From Azadirachta indica (lineage: Eukaryota; Streptophyta; Magnoliopsida; Sapindales; Meliaceae): a stretch of DNA of 64,000 bases. The DNA lies in NCBI GenBank assembly GCA_022749755.1, contig CM040453.1:14579368-14643367 (forward strand). The letters run 5' to 3'. The notes under the pieces are model-generated. The model saw only the letters and a list, made by a program, of their open reading frames with translations. It did no database searches and was not told the origin of the DNA. This document shows positions 1 to 12,338 of this stretch, in pieces. A program made the position numbers and the translations under genes. How positions within the stretch are numbered: position 1 is the stretch's first letter; each line of letters opens with the position of its first letter.

Positions 1-1723
1 TCCTTTTCACTCTCTTTTTTTTCTTTTATACTGGTTCTATCTTATTCTTATTAATTAAATTAGATTTTATGTTATTTGTATTTGGGGTTCAATTAAATAT
101 GACCAATTTTCATATCACACAATTAGAAGTGACTACTTGATAAAATGTTATTGAAAAAATGAATAATATAACAATTTTTAAATTAAAATATCTTCATGTC
201 ATATTTATCAACACTTAAAACATACTTTTAAATACGGCAAAATTTTCATCATATTTCAAAGTAAGTTTCAAGTGAGTTCTAACTAGTTTTAAGTAAGATG
301 AAAATTTTGGCATACTCGAAAATTAATTTTGAGCATGATGAAATTTTTGCAAATTTCGATTTAAAAATAGTCATAAGGGCATTTAAATAATATTTTATCA
401 GACAATCATTTGATTTTTTGTTACAAAAGTGAGTTACTTTTTAAATATTTTTTTGTACTTTATCTTAATTCTAATTTACATTGAAAACTTCATTGATAAA
501 CACTATAGATTTTTTTTTTTTTTTGTTTTTTTTACTTGTTGACCCCTACCTACTAAGTTATCTGTGAAGAACTTAAATAGATTTTTCATCAATTTTTAAA
601 CTGTATACCTTTAACTAGATCCAAATTATTTAGTCCCTCTACAATGACAAATAAGTTATGCTTTTTAATATTCCAGATTTTTATGTTAATAACAAACACT
701 AGGCCTATAATAAATGATATTAGAGTAAACCCAAATTCTCAATTATATTATCAAACATCTAAAATCGATTGTTTAAAGTTTACAGCAACAATCTCAAACA
801 GCTTCAAAGGATACTCCAAGATCCATCACAACACATCCAAGTGGCAAGATCACAAGCAGCCCACGCAAATCCAATAACAATTTGCCATTTGCATCAAGTA
901 CATTCACCCCCACAACAACATACTAACCAACATTTTGCTAAAAATTTAGATCGATATAGTTGTGATATAATTCTTAATTTGACCTTCATGTGAAACTGTT
1001 TTAATCAAAATTGCACCTCAACGGCTTGTGGCTTCGAAACCCAAATAAGACTATGGGTGCCTTCCAAAAGTTCTCTATCGTCCGAACTCAAATCCAATAT
1101 CCCTAAACAAAAAGAAGATCAAACAGGAAGCCTACCAATCAACCATATACCTAAGGTTGGCAATATGATGGCACATATGGCCCAACTCAGATACCTTTGA
1201 AAATGAATTTGGGCGGTTTTTTTTGTACTGGTTAATTGATGTCTTTAATGGGCTCATTTGGTTTGTTAAATTTTGTAATAGGAATAACAGTTTTTATTTA
1301 AATTATTGGTTATTTCATATAATTCACTTAATTTTTAATTTCTAGATAAAAATAATCTTTGAATTATTTGTTACAAGTTATCAAGCAATCTTATTCTATG
1401 TGTTTATTTAATATTTTTAATAGAAATGATACTGTTTTGTTTTAATTTATTGTAAAAATTCTTGATTAAAGTATATGAATACCAACGTATCAAGTCAAAT
1501 TCGGCATGCAACCAGAGTCCACCTTCGGTCAATGAAATGCTGCAATACAAAATTACAATAACAAACGCCTTGCTTGTTTCTTGATTTCTTTAACAGGATA
1601 GACGGCTTATGATTTACTTATTAAATTAAATAACATGAACTGACTTCATAACATCAACATTCTTCCTCTTATAAATCTTTCATTTCAGCAATTCCTTCAA
1701 ATATTATCTTGTAGGGTCCTGTA
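1..1723. other. AT-rich region upstream of BAHD1
   Basis: No credible coding region was seen. Short open frames around 644-993 have no recognisable motif and no plausible gene structure. The stretch from about 700 to 1190 is less AT-rich than its surroundings and may be a decayed gene or transposon fragment, but I could not assign it. The last 100 bases hold the promoter and 5' leader of the BAHD gene that starts at 1724. Confidence 0.5.
1669..1676 (+). promoter_or_regulatory. putative TATA box of BAHD1
   Basis: TTATAAAT lies 48 nt upstream of the ATG at 1724. That would leave a very short 5' leader, which is acceptable for this family. It is a match to a short AT-rich motif in AT-rich DNA, so support is modest. 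Confidence 0.4.
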
Positions 1724-3025
1724 ATGGAGCTCAAGATTGTTTCTTCAGAAATCATCAAGCCTTCTTCTCCAACCCCACAACATCTAAGAACCCATAAGCT
1801 TTCTGTTCTTGATCAGGTTGCTGGCGATTCTCTCTTCCCTGTCATTTTGTTTTATCCACAAGCATGCAACAATGACACTACCAAAACTTCTGATCACCTC
1901 AAAAAATCCCTCTCGGAAACATTAACCAAATACTACCCTTTTGCGGGAAGATTCAAGGATGCATTTTCTATTGATTGTGATGATTCTGGTGCTCTTTTTG
2001 TTGAAGCTCGTGTTGCCGGGGAGATGTCTAAGATTCTTAAACAACCAAACAATGATTTGCTGGAAGAGTTGATGCCTTACAAACTGAATGAAAAGCCGAG
2101 TGTTCCTGTAAATTTAGCGGCCAAAGTTACTTACTTTGGTTGCAGTGGGATGGCTCTCTGTGTTTGCTTTTCTCATGTGATTGCTGATATTACAACAGCA
2201 GCAAACTTCATTAAAAGCTGGGTTGCAATTTCCCGTGGTTTCATGACTTCGAATGATATTCCGGATAAATTTTTTGATTGCTCCACTGTCTTCCCACCGC
2301 AGGATTTCTCAAGCTTCTCAAGGAATGCCTTTGCAGATAATCACTCTCAGTCGGCAGAAATTGTAACTAAAAGGTTTACATTCGATGGAGTCAAGCTAGC
2401 TGATCTAAAAGAAAAATTCCGTAAGGAATCATCCTCACATTATCAACCAACTAGAGTTGAAGCTGTGTCTGCAGTTATTCTGGGTGGTATAATGAGTGCT
2501 GAAAAGGAAGGAGAGAAATTTAATCATACAAATCTTGTTCCATCAATTTCTGTGAACCTGCGAAATAGAACAAATCCACCATTACCAGAACTAAGTATTG
2601 GGAACATCATTCAAGCTGCAATAACAAAGTTGCCAATAGAGAAGACGGTTAACTACAGCAAGCTAACTGAACAACTTCACGGATCAATAGGAAGCATAAA
2701 TGATGAATACTTGAAGAAGTTTCATGCAGTTGGGGAGTTCATGAATAACATGCAAAATGCACTGATAGCACTATTTGATCCTAATAACAGGGGATTTACA
2801 ATTAGTTCGTGGTGTAGACGTCCACTATATGAAGCTGATTTTGGTTGGGGAAAGCCAATATGGGTAAGCACTGCTATGAAGCATAAAGACGTTGCTGTTC
2901 TTTTAGATAGCAATGATGGCAAGGGAATTGAGGCATTGGTGGCTTTGCCTAAGAAAGAAATGGAGAAATTTGAACAAGATCCTGGTATTCTTGCTTATGC
3001 CTCTGTTGATACAAGCATAATTTAA
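1724..3025 (+). CDS. BAHD-family acyltransferase 1 (vinorine synthase-like)
   Basis: Single-exon gene of 433 aa, the usual BAHD length. BAHD enzymes are soluble, generally cytosolic, and move an acyl group from acyl-CoA to an alcohol or amine of a specialised metabolite. The catalytic HXXXD motif is HVIAD at residues 151-155 and the structural DFGWG motif is at about 372-376; both are intact. The N-terminal block with IIKPSSPTP and LRTHKLS is typical of the clade containing vinorine synthase and related alkaloid or alcohol acyltransferases. The ATG at 1724 gives the family-standard start MELKIVSSEI. It is the most diverged of the three paralogs in the window (for example YYPFAGRFKD where the others have YYPLAGRVKD). 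The acceptor substrate cannot be read from sequence. Confidence 0.95.
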   Translation: MELKIVSSEIIKPSSPTPQHLRTHKLSVLDQVAGDSLFPVILFYPQACNNDTTKTSDHLKKSLSETLTKYYPFAGRFKDAFSIDCDDSGALFVEARVAGEMSKILKQPNNDLLEELMPYKLNEKPSVPVNLAAKVTYFGCSGMALCVCFSHVIADITTAANFIKSWVAISRGFMTSNDIPDKFFDCSTVFPPQDFSSFSRNAFADNHSQSAEIVTKRFTFDGVKLADLKEKFRKESSSHYQPTRVEAVSAVILGGIMSAEKEGEKFNHTNLVPSISVNLRNRTNPPLPELSIGNIIQAAITKLPIEKTVNYSKLTEQLHGSIGSINDEYLKKFHAVGEFMNNMQNALIALFDPNNRGFTISSWCRRPLYEADFGWGKPIWVSTAMKHKDVAVLLDSNDGKGIEALVALPKKEMEKFEQDPGILAYASVDTSII

Positions 3026-4299
3026 GTATATTTGTATGAGTAAATTTATAAGAAATATGATCCATTTTGAATAAGATCCTCAGAGAATATTAATTTTCTA
3101 GCAAGAGTTAATATAACTTGTCAGACACACAGCACATGGGCTCAGATTTCAGACAAGAAAGAAAGGGAAAATTGCAACTAAACACCCAAGTCAAATTAGG
3201 CTTCCCTAGGTTAAACTTTCTTGAGTCAATTTAGTGCTGCTATACAAAATCTTTTTGAGAATTTTCTTAATAGGAGTGACACTAAACTTGCTTTTGTTTT
3301 TTTTTTTTTTTGCTTTTTGTTTTTATCTGAAATTATGAAACTTAATAAATCCAATATATTTGCTTTTATTTCATAAAGATTATAATACATACATACATAT
3401 GTATATATATTTATATATATATGAACACTAATGATTTGATGTATCATATCATTGAATAAACTCTATACAATAGAAAATAAATAAAGTTTACAGAGCACTT
3501 TGAAAATTACAATTAGATAAAACTTGCTCAGAAAACAAAGTAAGGAGTTGCAGGTAAACAGTACAGTATGATTGAAATCAAATTTTACAAAAACTAAGGG
3601 ATAATTAGAGAAAAGCTGTACTTAATATCTCACAATCCATGTATGCAAGACATAGATGGGCCTCATTTAGATACAATTTCATTGCAACTAAAGCAACATT
3701 TTACTAACGTTAAAAGATACATACATGTCAAACAATATATTACCTTACACGAAGACATCTACGATGCTCATGGTCCTTCAGCATCCAGCTCCAGCCTTTG
3801 TTTCCTCTAGCACCCTGGAATTTACAGGCAGCAAAATTGACACTGTTTACAAAAACATATTTAACAGGGAAAAGAGGTAACCAACCCATATCTTAATTTC
3901 TGCATATACAAAGATCATCTAGGCTCAATGCAAGAACTCAAGAGTCCCCAGTAGCAAATGAATATCTCCTTCTCTTAAAAGATGGAATAGACAACAAAAT
4001 GAGGCAAAAATATTAATAGCTGAAATAATAAAGCAGAATCTGACAAGAGAACCTTACTTCAGTAAAACTAAAACTAAACTCAGGTAACGTACAAGCTATA
4101 TCATATCTTCTAGGCAAAAAAAAATGAATACCCAAAACACAGTATATATTGGTATCTAAAAGCCCACTAAGGGCTACAAAGAAATGAAAATCCAAAGCAA
4201 AGTTAGAACACTGCATTCCAAACTAGCAACAGGTAAAACCAAAACTTGTTCAACCATGAAACTGTTAGAGCACAAAAATCAAAAGTTTTTCAATTACAC
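3026..4299. other. BAHD1 downstream region and probable 3' flank of the SPT16 pseudogene
   Basis: No open frame of note. Bases 3290-3425 are low complexity, with a T-run followed by ATAC/TA repeats. On the minus strand, 3740-3850 is less AT-rich and lies just past the stop codon of the SPT16 pseudogene, so it may be that gene's former 3' untranslated region. That reading rests on position only. Confidence 0.4.
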
Positions 4300-7160
4300 C
4301 TATCTCAATTTGGCTCCTTTGCAAAAACTGCCACTAGGAGCAGTACGTGGTTTCCCAAAAGCTTTCATCTTCATTCTCTTCATCTTCTCTTCACTGTCTG
4401 AATCACCCCCTCTCTCCCTGTCTGCATTGCTGGCTTCCCACTCCAACTCTTCCCATGTCTTCCATTTTCTCTTTCGTGGAGCCTTCCTCTGAATCATCTT
4501 CTTCTGAGTCTGAGAACATGGAAGAATCAGGGCAGGATTATTAATCATCGGATATGGAGGAGGAATGTGACTCAGAAAATTATGGTTCCCATAGTGAGTT
4601 GCTAGCAATAGCCACTCCTTGATACTATCGATTGATATTGAAGGGATGGAATCAATCCTCAGTTCATTCCACTTGAAGTCCTTAAAGACAATGATTGTGT
4701 CAAAATTTTTCTGTCCAAGTCCAACTCTCCAGGTTCACAACCTCAATATTGCTGAGCGCGCCCACAAGGAAAGGAGTATCCATCAGATAGACCAGGCAAC
4801 TAGAAGTTGGGACAATGAAAGCAGATGCTTTGTGTGGTACTCCAAAGAAGCCAAGATCTATCCACTTCAAGGTCAAGCCCAGGAATTGGGGTTGTCCGTA
4901 AAGATTGCTCATCTGGTTCACAGAGCTCTGAAAATCCATATTGACCTTGTTCTTCCAGTCGCTCTCCTGTTGCTCTTCTTCAATCTCATCTGGGTCATAG
5001 GCAGACCTCTTGGCACCACCTAATGTTTCAACCACATCCATCATCTCTACATAAAATTGCACATCCTTGGTTCTCTTGTTCTCCACCATAAAGTATTGCG
5101 CAAATGGAAGTGGAGGAAAGTGATCATAATGTCTACCCGCTCTTCAGGTCTAGAAGTAGCATATTGGAATCCATTGATATATGATTCAAGTGTACTGGAA
5201 ATCTTTCTTCCACGGCCTCCAAACACAGGTCAGATCCAAAGGTCACGCAACCTTCATGGCTTCAACGTGAAGTTGCTTTAATCACCCCCTACCACTGCAC
5301 TTATGTGTCTTGGATCATTAGATTAAAAAGACACCTCCATCAGATATATAGCTCCTTGGTGTTTCAACGAGTTTGAGTCATGTGGATTGAATCAGAACCC
5401 AGGGAAAATGAATATGATGTGAATGTAGCATTTCCAATTTGTGTCTTGCTGGCTGGAAAATCTACTTACGGTAGCCACATGGAAAGGGAGCATGCTTCCA
5501 TAAGGAGTCAAGAGCACTGCCTCAATCTTCTGGTCAATCTGAATCATCATATCTTTTGTAGAAAATCATGGAGGTTCTTATAGGCAATCAAATCAATTGT
5601 TGTTTTAGCCGCAGAAAGGTTTTCTCCCATAAACTTCCCCCACCAGCAATCCCCTAGCCGTTTCTTTATTCGGCATCTTTATTCTTCTGACGGGTACTTC
5701 TGCCTACTGCTATCTCCAGAGCTCTTCTGCAATCTCCTTATTATCGGATCTGTGTGTCGTTTTAGATGGGATGGCCTCTGTGTCAGTATCGGTTTCACTG
5801 TAGGCCTTTCTTCTTCTTCCTTGTTGTCCTCATTAAATGAGTAAGCTACATCTTTAAAAGCTTTCAAGCTCCTAGAAGTCACCACCTCAGAATTTCTTTT
5901 TTTTGTCACCAACAATAACTGTGTCATGTAACAGAGAAAAAGACTGATTCTATGGATTACTGGTCTGGTTTGGCGAGTTCTGGATATTGACACGTTAAAA
6001 ATCATATTTGTTTTCACAACTAGGTCATTCTTGGCAATCTGATTCAGGCCTAACTCATGGAGCTTAAGGCCAATACCTGTAGCAGCAAATTTTGTTAGAT
6101 TGTGATCTAATTCAGGCGCCTACTTCTCAAATATTGACAGCGCCATCCGGTTAGCAGAGCTAATCACGCTGCCAGGCTTCAGGGCACTTATAGCTGCTTC
6201 ATGGGCTTTCACAAGAACTTCGAAGGCCTTGTTCTGCAAGGGAGTGGCATCAACCAAGAAACTCTTTCACAATGTTTGAGCAGTAACTACAATAGCATGC
6301 CCCAACGGCACACATAATTAGACTTTCCGAATCAAAGTACAGTAACTCATCATTGCTGGCAGCACTAGGTCTGAGATTGAACTCTCCTCCACTCTGAAAA
6401 ATCGGAGGGTAACCAATGTCAACATTCTCTGCTCTCAGCTTCAAACAAGTTTCAGCAGGTTCCAATATTGTTTTCTTAGCGTCATCTGTGAAGGAAGAAT
6501 GAGAGTTTACTTTACCTCATCATCAACGACTCTCAAGCTTCGGAGCCACAGTTTTGCTCTTTACATTATAAGTCAAGTTGCCAGCTTTCTTCACACTGAT
6601 AAGCTCTTCTTAGTCCTTTGATGGCAAACATGTGACACAACCCATTGGTTACATTACTGGGATGAAAACCTGTATTCTATGTCTCCAAAAGCTTCCTTTC
6701 AGTAGTCTCCCTTGCTATGTTTCCAACAAGGCTCTCACTTCCATCAGTCTTGGACTGTGCTCGGATAGCCCTAAAGACTGCATCCATCAGTTCAACACCA
6801 CCATCAGCCTTTGCCTTAACATGAATACTAACATCAACACCCACAGCATCTCTGCCGATCTATTCAAAACCCCAGCAGAGAAGTCTCCTTTTGGCAACAG
6901 AAGAAATGAATCCGCTTCATGAAAACCATTATAGTCTCCGGAAGCTCACAGCGGAGTAACCGGATATTCAGAGCCGATGATTTCAAGTAGCGCAGATGCT
7001 CCAAAGCTGGAGGTGTTGCTCTTGCAAGTACATCAGCAGAGGCCCAGAGCTCAGATTTTGACTTCAATCATGTGCTATGGTTCTCCAAATTAATGGAATA
7101 AGCATTTCCCACTCTAGTTCCATTCGGTGATTGCGCACTCCCAGTTCGATTTTCAGCCAT
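4300..7160 (-). pseudogene. SPT16: SPT16 (FACT histone chaperone subunit) pseudogene
   Basis: SPT16 with SSRP1 forms the nuclear FACT complex, which reorganises nucleosomes during transcription. Recognisable blocks run in order on the minus strand. The N-terminus starts at the ATG at 7160 (MAENRTGS). An aminopeptidase-like N-terminal block with SADVL and RYLKSSALNI lies at about 6864-7067. A block with AENVDIGYPPIFQSGGEF is at 6400-6460, and DVAYSFNED at 5830-5860. The middle domain with RSAYDPDEIEEE and SAFIVPTSSCLV is at 4750-5020. The acidic, basic-tailed C-terminus ending KAFGKPR...KLR and a stop is at 4300-4460. The frame shifts many times, for example between the EKF block and the following TIIVFKDFK near 4690. 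Blocks are also missing: 2.86 kb here against about 3.2 kb of coding sequence in a typical plant gene. It cannot encode a working protein. No introns are visible, so a retrocopy or a copy of an intronless gene are both possible. Confidence 0.88.
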
Positions 7161-7574
7161 TTGGTGAACCCTACCACATCTCCAACTACCACCCTATCTC
7201 ACCTACAAAATCTGCGAAAACTAGTGTTAGGGTTTCTAATCAAGCAGAAAACTTAACACCAACATTTCACGCCACTTCATATCCAATATCAAACTCCAAT
7301 CCCCAAAAAATTAGGATTTCAAACTTCCGAATACTTTCAAACAACCATCAAAATAAATCTTGGTTCTACTGTTGAAAATTTAAACTGTAATCTTTTGGAC
7401 AACTAAGTACTAATAAAAATAACATTTAGAGTGCCTCACGAGTAGCACTGGGCATTTAAAATAATTTTCCTAAAAAGTGTTCAGGAATGAGGCAGTAAAC
7501 CATTTAATGCAAAATCGTATTACGTAATAATATTTTAAGAAGAAGGAAAAGAAAAGTAAACAAAAAAGCTATAC

Positions 7575-7855
7575 ATGTTTTGGTTAACCATTTCCACCAG
7601 CAATAGTTGTCACTATTCTATGACCTGTCCCAGTCCCATTACCATCAACAACTGTTGCTTCCATTTCTTATAAAATCAAGCCAGGCTTATATTGTTTACA
7701 ATCCATAAAGAACAAGAAAGAGTTAGGAAGTACCAAATGGAAAATGTATACACCTCATCGTAGCAAATTTTCACGCCATTCATTTCCCCAGGTAACTTAG
7801 CAAAACCATCGCCAGTATGGCCACTACATTCTCTCAGATAAGATGTAGGTCCCAC
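7575..7855 (-). pseudogene. 5' fragment of a shaggy-like (GSK3) protein kinase gene
   Basis: Two short minus-strand blocks match the first two coding exons of plant shaggy-like kinases. Bases 7754-7855 encode a 34-residue stretch with SGHTGDG and KLPGEMN, like the variable N-terminus. Bases 7575-7666 encode EMEATVVDGNGT and a version of the conserved GHIIVTTIGG strand. Each block ends at a GT donor and the second is preceded by AG, so the intron between them (about 87 bp) is kept and this is not a processed retrocopy. Inside exon 2 a glutamine codon of the conserved NGQPK motif has become TAA. None of the catalytic exons follow; sequence belonging to the SPT16 pseudogene begins instead. Exon 1 and exon 2 no longer join in perfect phase, which fits decay. 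Confidence 0.75.
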
Positions 7856-9113
7856 ACACTCAATCTTGCTGGATTTTCACCTCAACAATACCACGCATTT
7901 ACCTGCAGGATCCAAGTAATGTTAAAAGGCAATGATGTGCAGCCAATTTAGCTAATTTTTCACCTCTATAATGTCATGCATTTGTCAGCGGGAGCTACGT
8001 GGTGCTAAAAGACTAACATATGTGAAGTTACATTTAATGCCAATATCTCCGATACATTGCGAGCATTTTGAACTATCAAATCAGTCAATCATCTCAATCC
8101 CCTCCACAATAACTTAATTATTAAAGCTTCAAAAATGAATTAAAATCAGATATCAAAGCTCAAGACCATGTTTCTATCCTTGGTTTAAGACCAAGAAATA
8201 AACTAAAATCAGACCACTACTTCACGTCAAATGCAAGACACCTAAGTACAAGTGAAGTGGGCAGACAAATCACTGGCCTGTATCAGCCTAGTATTTGATT
8301 TTTCAGTCTTACTATCTGTTATTGTGATTTTAGTCAATTTTTTTGCAAGACAAAATTTATTTGACGTGTGGTGATGAAAGGTCAAAGGCTAACCATAGGT
8401 TTATTAAAACCTATTCTCAACAGCAACTTCAAGTCAACTCAAAAAAGTTTCTTATTAATATTAAATTCCAGATGGCAAAAGGCTAATCATCACTGTTCAT
8501 GCATTCAAGATTGACCCTCGGTTATTGCAGTTTCATTCTCTTGTTCATCAGCGCCATCATTGCCGCTTTGTTTCTCAAAAGTTCGTCATAAAGCTTTGTA
8601 AGGAGGCTTCTTTTCGCTGGAATCCATCAGTCCTACGCTAAATTTCAATCGCATACCACCAAAGCCCACAAACAACCTTCCCATTACGGATAAGTACAAA
8701 GATTTTAACATTATGGATCTGTGATCTAACCACAAATTTAGAGCTCAATATGAGAACAGATTATCACAAGAGTTCATCCTACTTCTATAACTAAACTAAG
8801 CCGACCATTCACACAAAAGCAATGAAGCTTCAGTAGCAATGAGCCCCACAAAACAATTACAGCACAATTCAATTTGCACAACAAAATGCTTTGGTAATCT
8901 CAGTCATTAAAACTTAAGGATGAAAAGTTTCAGCCGACACATAAAAGCATACTTACCCCGTAAAGGAATTGTCATTAACTATGCAAATTCCATAACAGAA
9001 CAAAATTTATCACAGCAAGAACAACTCTTTATAAATACCATTACCAAAATAAGCAAAAAAGTTATAAGAAATAAAAATCATCCACAAGAATTGATCCAAG
9101 GAAAATAAAAATC
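7856..9113. other. non-coding stretch with a diverged tandem repeat
   Basis: Bases 7870-7930 and 7945-8010 are two diverged copies of a roughly 60-bp unit; both carry TTTTCACCTC, a GCATTT core and a CTAAAA/TTAAAA end. The rest shows no convincing gene. The open frame at 8920-9108 is AT-rich with no motif. Confidence 0.45.
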
Positions 9114-9816
9114 TGTTAAGAAATTAGGAGTTGAAGTAGATCACGTAATTAAAGTGAAATTAAAAAAAATAATAAAAATAAATATTATGTAGAAAGTATA
9201 ATTAGTTATCAAAATAACAATAATATGTAAGAAGTATAACTGTTTATAATAAAATAAAGTAGTAAAATAAATTGACACAAATATTTTACATGAAAAATTG
9301 CTAAACAAATTAGGATAAAAACCATGAGTAAATATAAAAGTATTTCACTATTTCAAAGTGAAAATTATAACTCTTTTTCTCTCTAATAATAAGGGATGAA
9401 CAATTTTCTAAATAGGAGTATTTTACACTTTCTCTTAAAATAAGAGAAATAAATATAAGTGAAAAATATTACACAAACAAAGAAGAAACTAATTGTTTTC
9501 TCTTTATAGAAATTTTCAAAGGATGATTTTGGAATAGGTAAAATGGTGAGAAGAGTGAGGTATTTATAGTAGTTTTTTTCTCCTTTTTTCTGCACACATT
9601 TCATAATTTACTCCATAAATTTCTTTACTTACCAATTACTACCAAAATTCAAACTTTTTCTACCTAACACTAATCTAATTAGTAAAGAAAGTTAAAAAGG
9701 AGTAGTTGCACTTTCCGTGTATTTTGGTACTTACATACGATACAATACTGTTCATTTATATAGTACTGTTCATCTATATAATATTGTTGACCAAAAGTAA
9801 ACTTTACAATTTCACA
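9114..9816 (-). repeat. 3' LTR of Copia element A
   Basis: 703-bp direct repeat of 12339-13049, AT-rich, starting TG and ending CA on the + strand. It is followed internally by a purine-rich minus-strand tract, a polypurine-tract candidate, just inside 9817. Confidence 0.85.
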
Positions 9817-10329
9817 TTCTTTTACTTAAAGTCACTTTTGATAATCCCTTTCTTACTTGCCAATTCCATGCTTGCTTATGTCTCCGCTAGGCCGTACAAG
9901 GATTTACATCATATAATCATGTTGATAAATTTTGATCCTCTAGAACATAATGCAACATCTAAGGTTTCTCTCATGTATCTTAGAATTCTCTTATCAATCT
10001 CCCAATGCTCTTCACCAAGATTTGCCATAAAACAATTAACCGCTCTCATTGCTTGTGCATATTATAGCGAACATGAAACTACCGACTTCTGATGCATACA
10101 ATGCTCGAGACATCTCCTTCCTTTCTACTTTATGGCTAAGACACATACTTGAGGATAACTTAAAATTAATAAGAAGTGGGATAGAAATTGGCTTATAATC
10201 TTGCATGTTGAAGCACCAAATCTTCTTATTATTTCTGTCTCAATGAATTTGCATTCCTAGAATCTTATTTGCTAGTTCCAAGTCCTTTATTCCAAACTTC
10301 CTAACCAACTGTGCTTTTAATTCTTAAAC

Positions 10330-10800
10330 TCAATCTTTGTTGGGGCTTGCTATCAATATGTCATTCACGTACAACATTAAGATAATGAAATCATTGTCAT
10401 AACCAAACATTTTGTAGCATGTACAATGGTCTGAACTAAGTCTGTTGTATAGGCTAATGATGAAGGAGTTAAATCTCTTATACCAATACCTTGGTGCTTG
10501 GTTGAGACTATATATAGATTTGTTCAACTTATAAACTAAGTTCTTCTTACATGTTTCAACAAAACCTTCTTATTGGACCATATATATCCTTTCTTCAATC
10601 TCCTCATAAAGAAACGCAATTTTCATATCTAACTGCTTAAGATGTAAATCAAAAGTAGCATATATAGTTAGGACTATTCTAACTGTTGTAATCTCTAAGC
10701 TCTCATCCACCGTGCTATATTCTTTATCTTTTTCTTGTAGCTGATTTTGTATAGCATTCTTGTTAACTATAATCTTATAGGCAGTGGGATCCTATAGCTG
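10330..10800 (-). pseudogene. Copia A reverse transcriptase remnant
   Basis: Minus-strand open piece at 10330-10527 carries NKSIYSLNQAPRYWYKRF and the catalytic region, here MLYVNDILI in place of the usual YVDD box. Upstream pieces to about 10800 carry the KIAFLYEEIEERIYM block of Copia reverse transcriptase, broken by stops. The YVDD aspartate pair is reduced to one, so it would be inactive even if translated. Confidence 0.8.
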
Positions 10801-11384
10801 ATACCGCTTTACTCCGTCAGCATCAAATCTGATGAACTTCAACTTATGTTGCGTACTTGTAACATAATGCTTATAAGATGATAGTTTTACCGAGTTGAGT
10901 ACTTGAAGCCATTTTCACTCAAAGAGAATCTTCAAACCTTGTTTCGACATGTGTCCTAATTTGAAATGCCATATCATCATCAATTCTTCTCTTCGGTTAG
11001 TTTATGCGACACATGTATTAGCTTCCTATTCTGTTTCCCCTTTAAACATATATAGATTTGCATCGATCTTTTCTGCCTTTAAGATCACAAATGCACCTTT
11101 AACTATCTTCATAATCCTATTTTCAATATAAGTCTTGTATAATCTAATTATCCCAAAGACAACAAATTCTTCTTCAGGCTTTTAACATGCCTTACCTCTT
11201 AAATAGTGCAAACCGTTTCATCATGCATCTTTATCTTGATGGTTCTAATACCGGTGATGTCCAAGGCACGATCATCACCAATGTATACAGATCCTTTTAA
11301 GACAGGTTCATATTTAGGAAACCACTCATTTCGTGAAGTCATATGCTATGTTGCTCCTGAATCTAATAGCAAAACATTAGCAAG

Positions 11385-11988
11385 TTATTTTTTGCCTTCG
11401 GCAATCATCGTTGTTTCACCGTATAGAACTTCACCATCATCTGAGGTACTTGCAACACATCCCCGAGCTTTTGATATCTCAAGATCTCTACTTTTCTTAT
11501 TGTTCCAACAGCTCTTTTTAACGTGCCTTTTCTTGCCACAACCATAACACTTAATGTTCTTTTTTGATATCTTGATTTTGACTCTTATTGGACCCATGTT
11601 CAGTTGACTTTGCTCTTGCCATCAACAACGCTTTCACTTGCTGCAAACTTATATTTCTGTCTTTTTTGTTTTTGCGCCTTCTTTCTTTTTTCAAGATAGC
11701 AGCTGCAACATTATTAAAGATTAAACAGTCTATTTGGATGTTAGTGGTTAGGTTGATGATGAGTTGATTATAAGAGTCAAGTAGGCTTTGAAGTAGAATC
11801 TTGGCACATTCATTTTCCTCTATTTTATATCTCAACATTGTAAGTTGTAAAAATAGAGTTTTCAAGATGTTGATATGGTCAGTCACTGATATAAATTCTG
11901 CTATTCGAAAAGTGTAAAGTCTTCTTTGCAAGAAAATTTTCTTATACAATGACTTGGCCTCGTACAAGTTTTTGTTAGAGCATCCCAT
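11385..11988 (-). pseudogene. Copia A gag with zinc knuckle, remnant
   Basis: Two overlapping minus-strand frames make up a gag remnant. Bases 11551-11988 hold a capsid-like region (LYEAKSLYKKIF ... LKTLFLQLTMLRYKI ... ILLQSLLDSYN). Bases 11385-11597 hold a CCHC zinc knuckle (CYGCGKKRHVKKSC). The frame change between the two is a disabling shift. The protease block follows at about 11200-11400. Confidence 0.82.
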
Positions 11989-12338
11989 ATCTCCTTTGCT
12001 GTCTTCATCTCCTCTGCACTAGCTAATACTCAATCAACTAGTCCTAAGCATAGATTGGCAATTACATCGTCATCCATCTCATTCTACTTGTCTTTGTCAA
12101 TATCCAAGAGTTTTTTCCTAATTACTGCTAAACACTTGTCTTTCCTCAAAATTGCCTTTTTTTTTATTTTCCATAATAAAAAATGGTCTTTGTTAAACTT
12201 CTCAATATCGAAATTTGTTGTCATTGTTAGCAACAATCTGCTCCTTACTTAAACTGAATTTCATTATTTCACCGTCAATAAAACCTGTAAATAGTAATCG
12301 TAAACAGTTACCAACACAACCAATAGCTTTGATATTAC

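Noticed and set aside
644..993. Two overlapping + strand frames at the left end as a gene
   Set aside because: No recognisable domain, no conserved start context and AT-driven composition.
8550..8700. Minus-strand stretch beginning MGRLFVGFGG as an exon
   Set aside because: Only about 30 codons before a stop, no family match and no clear splice sites.
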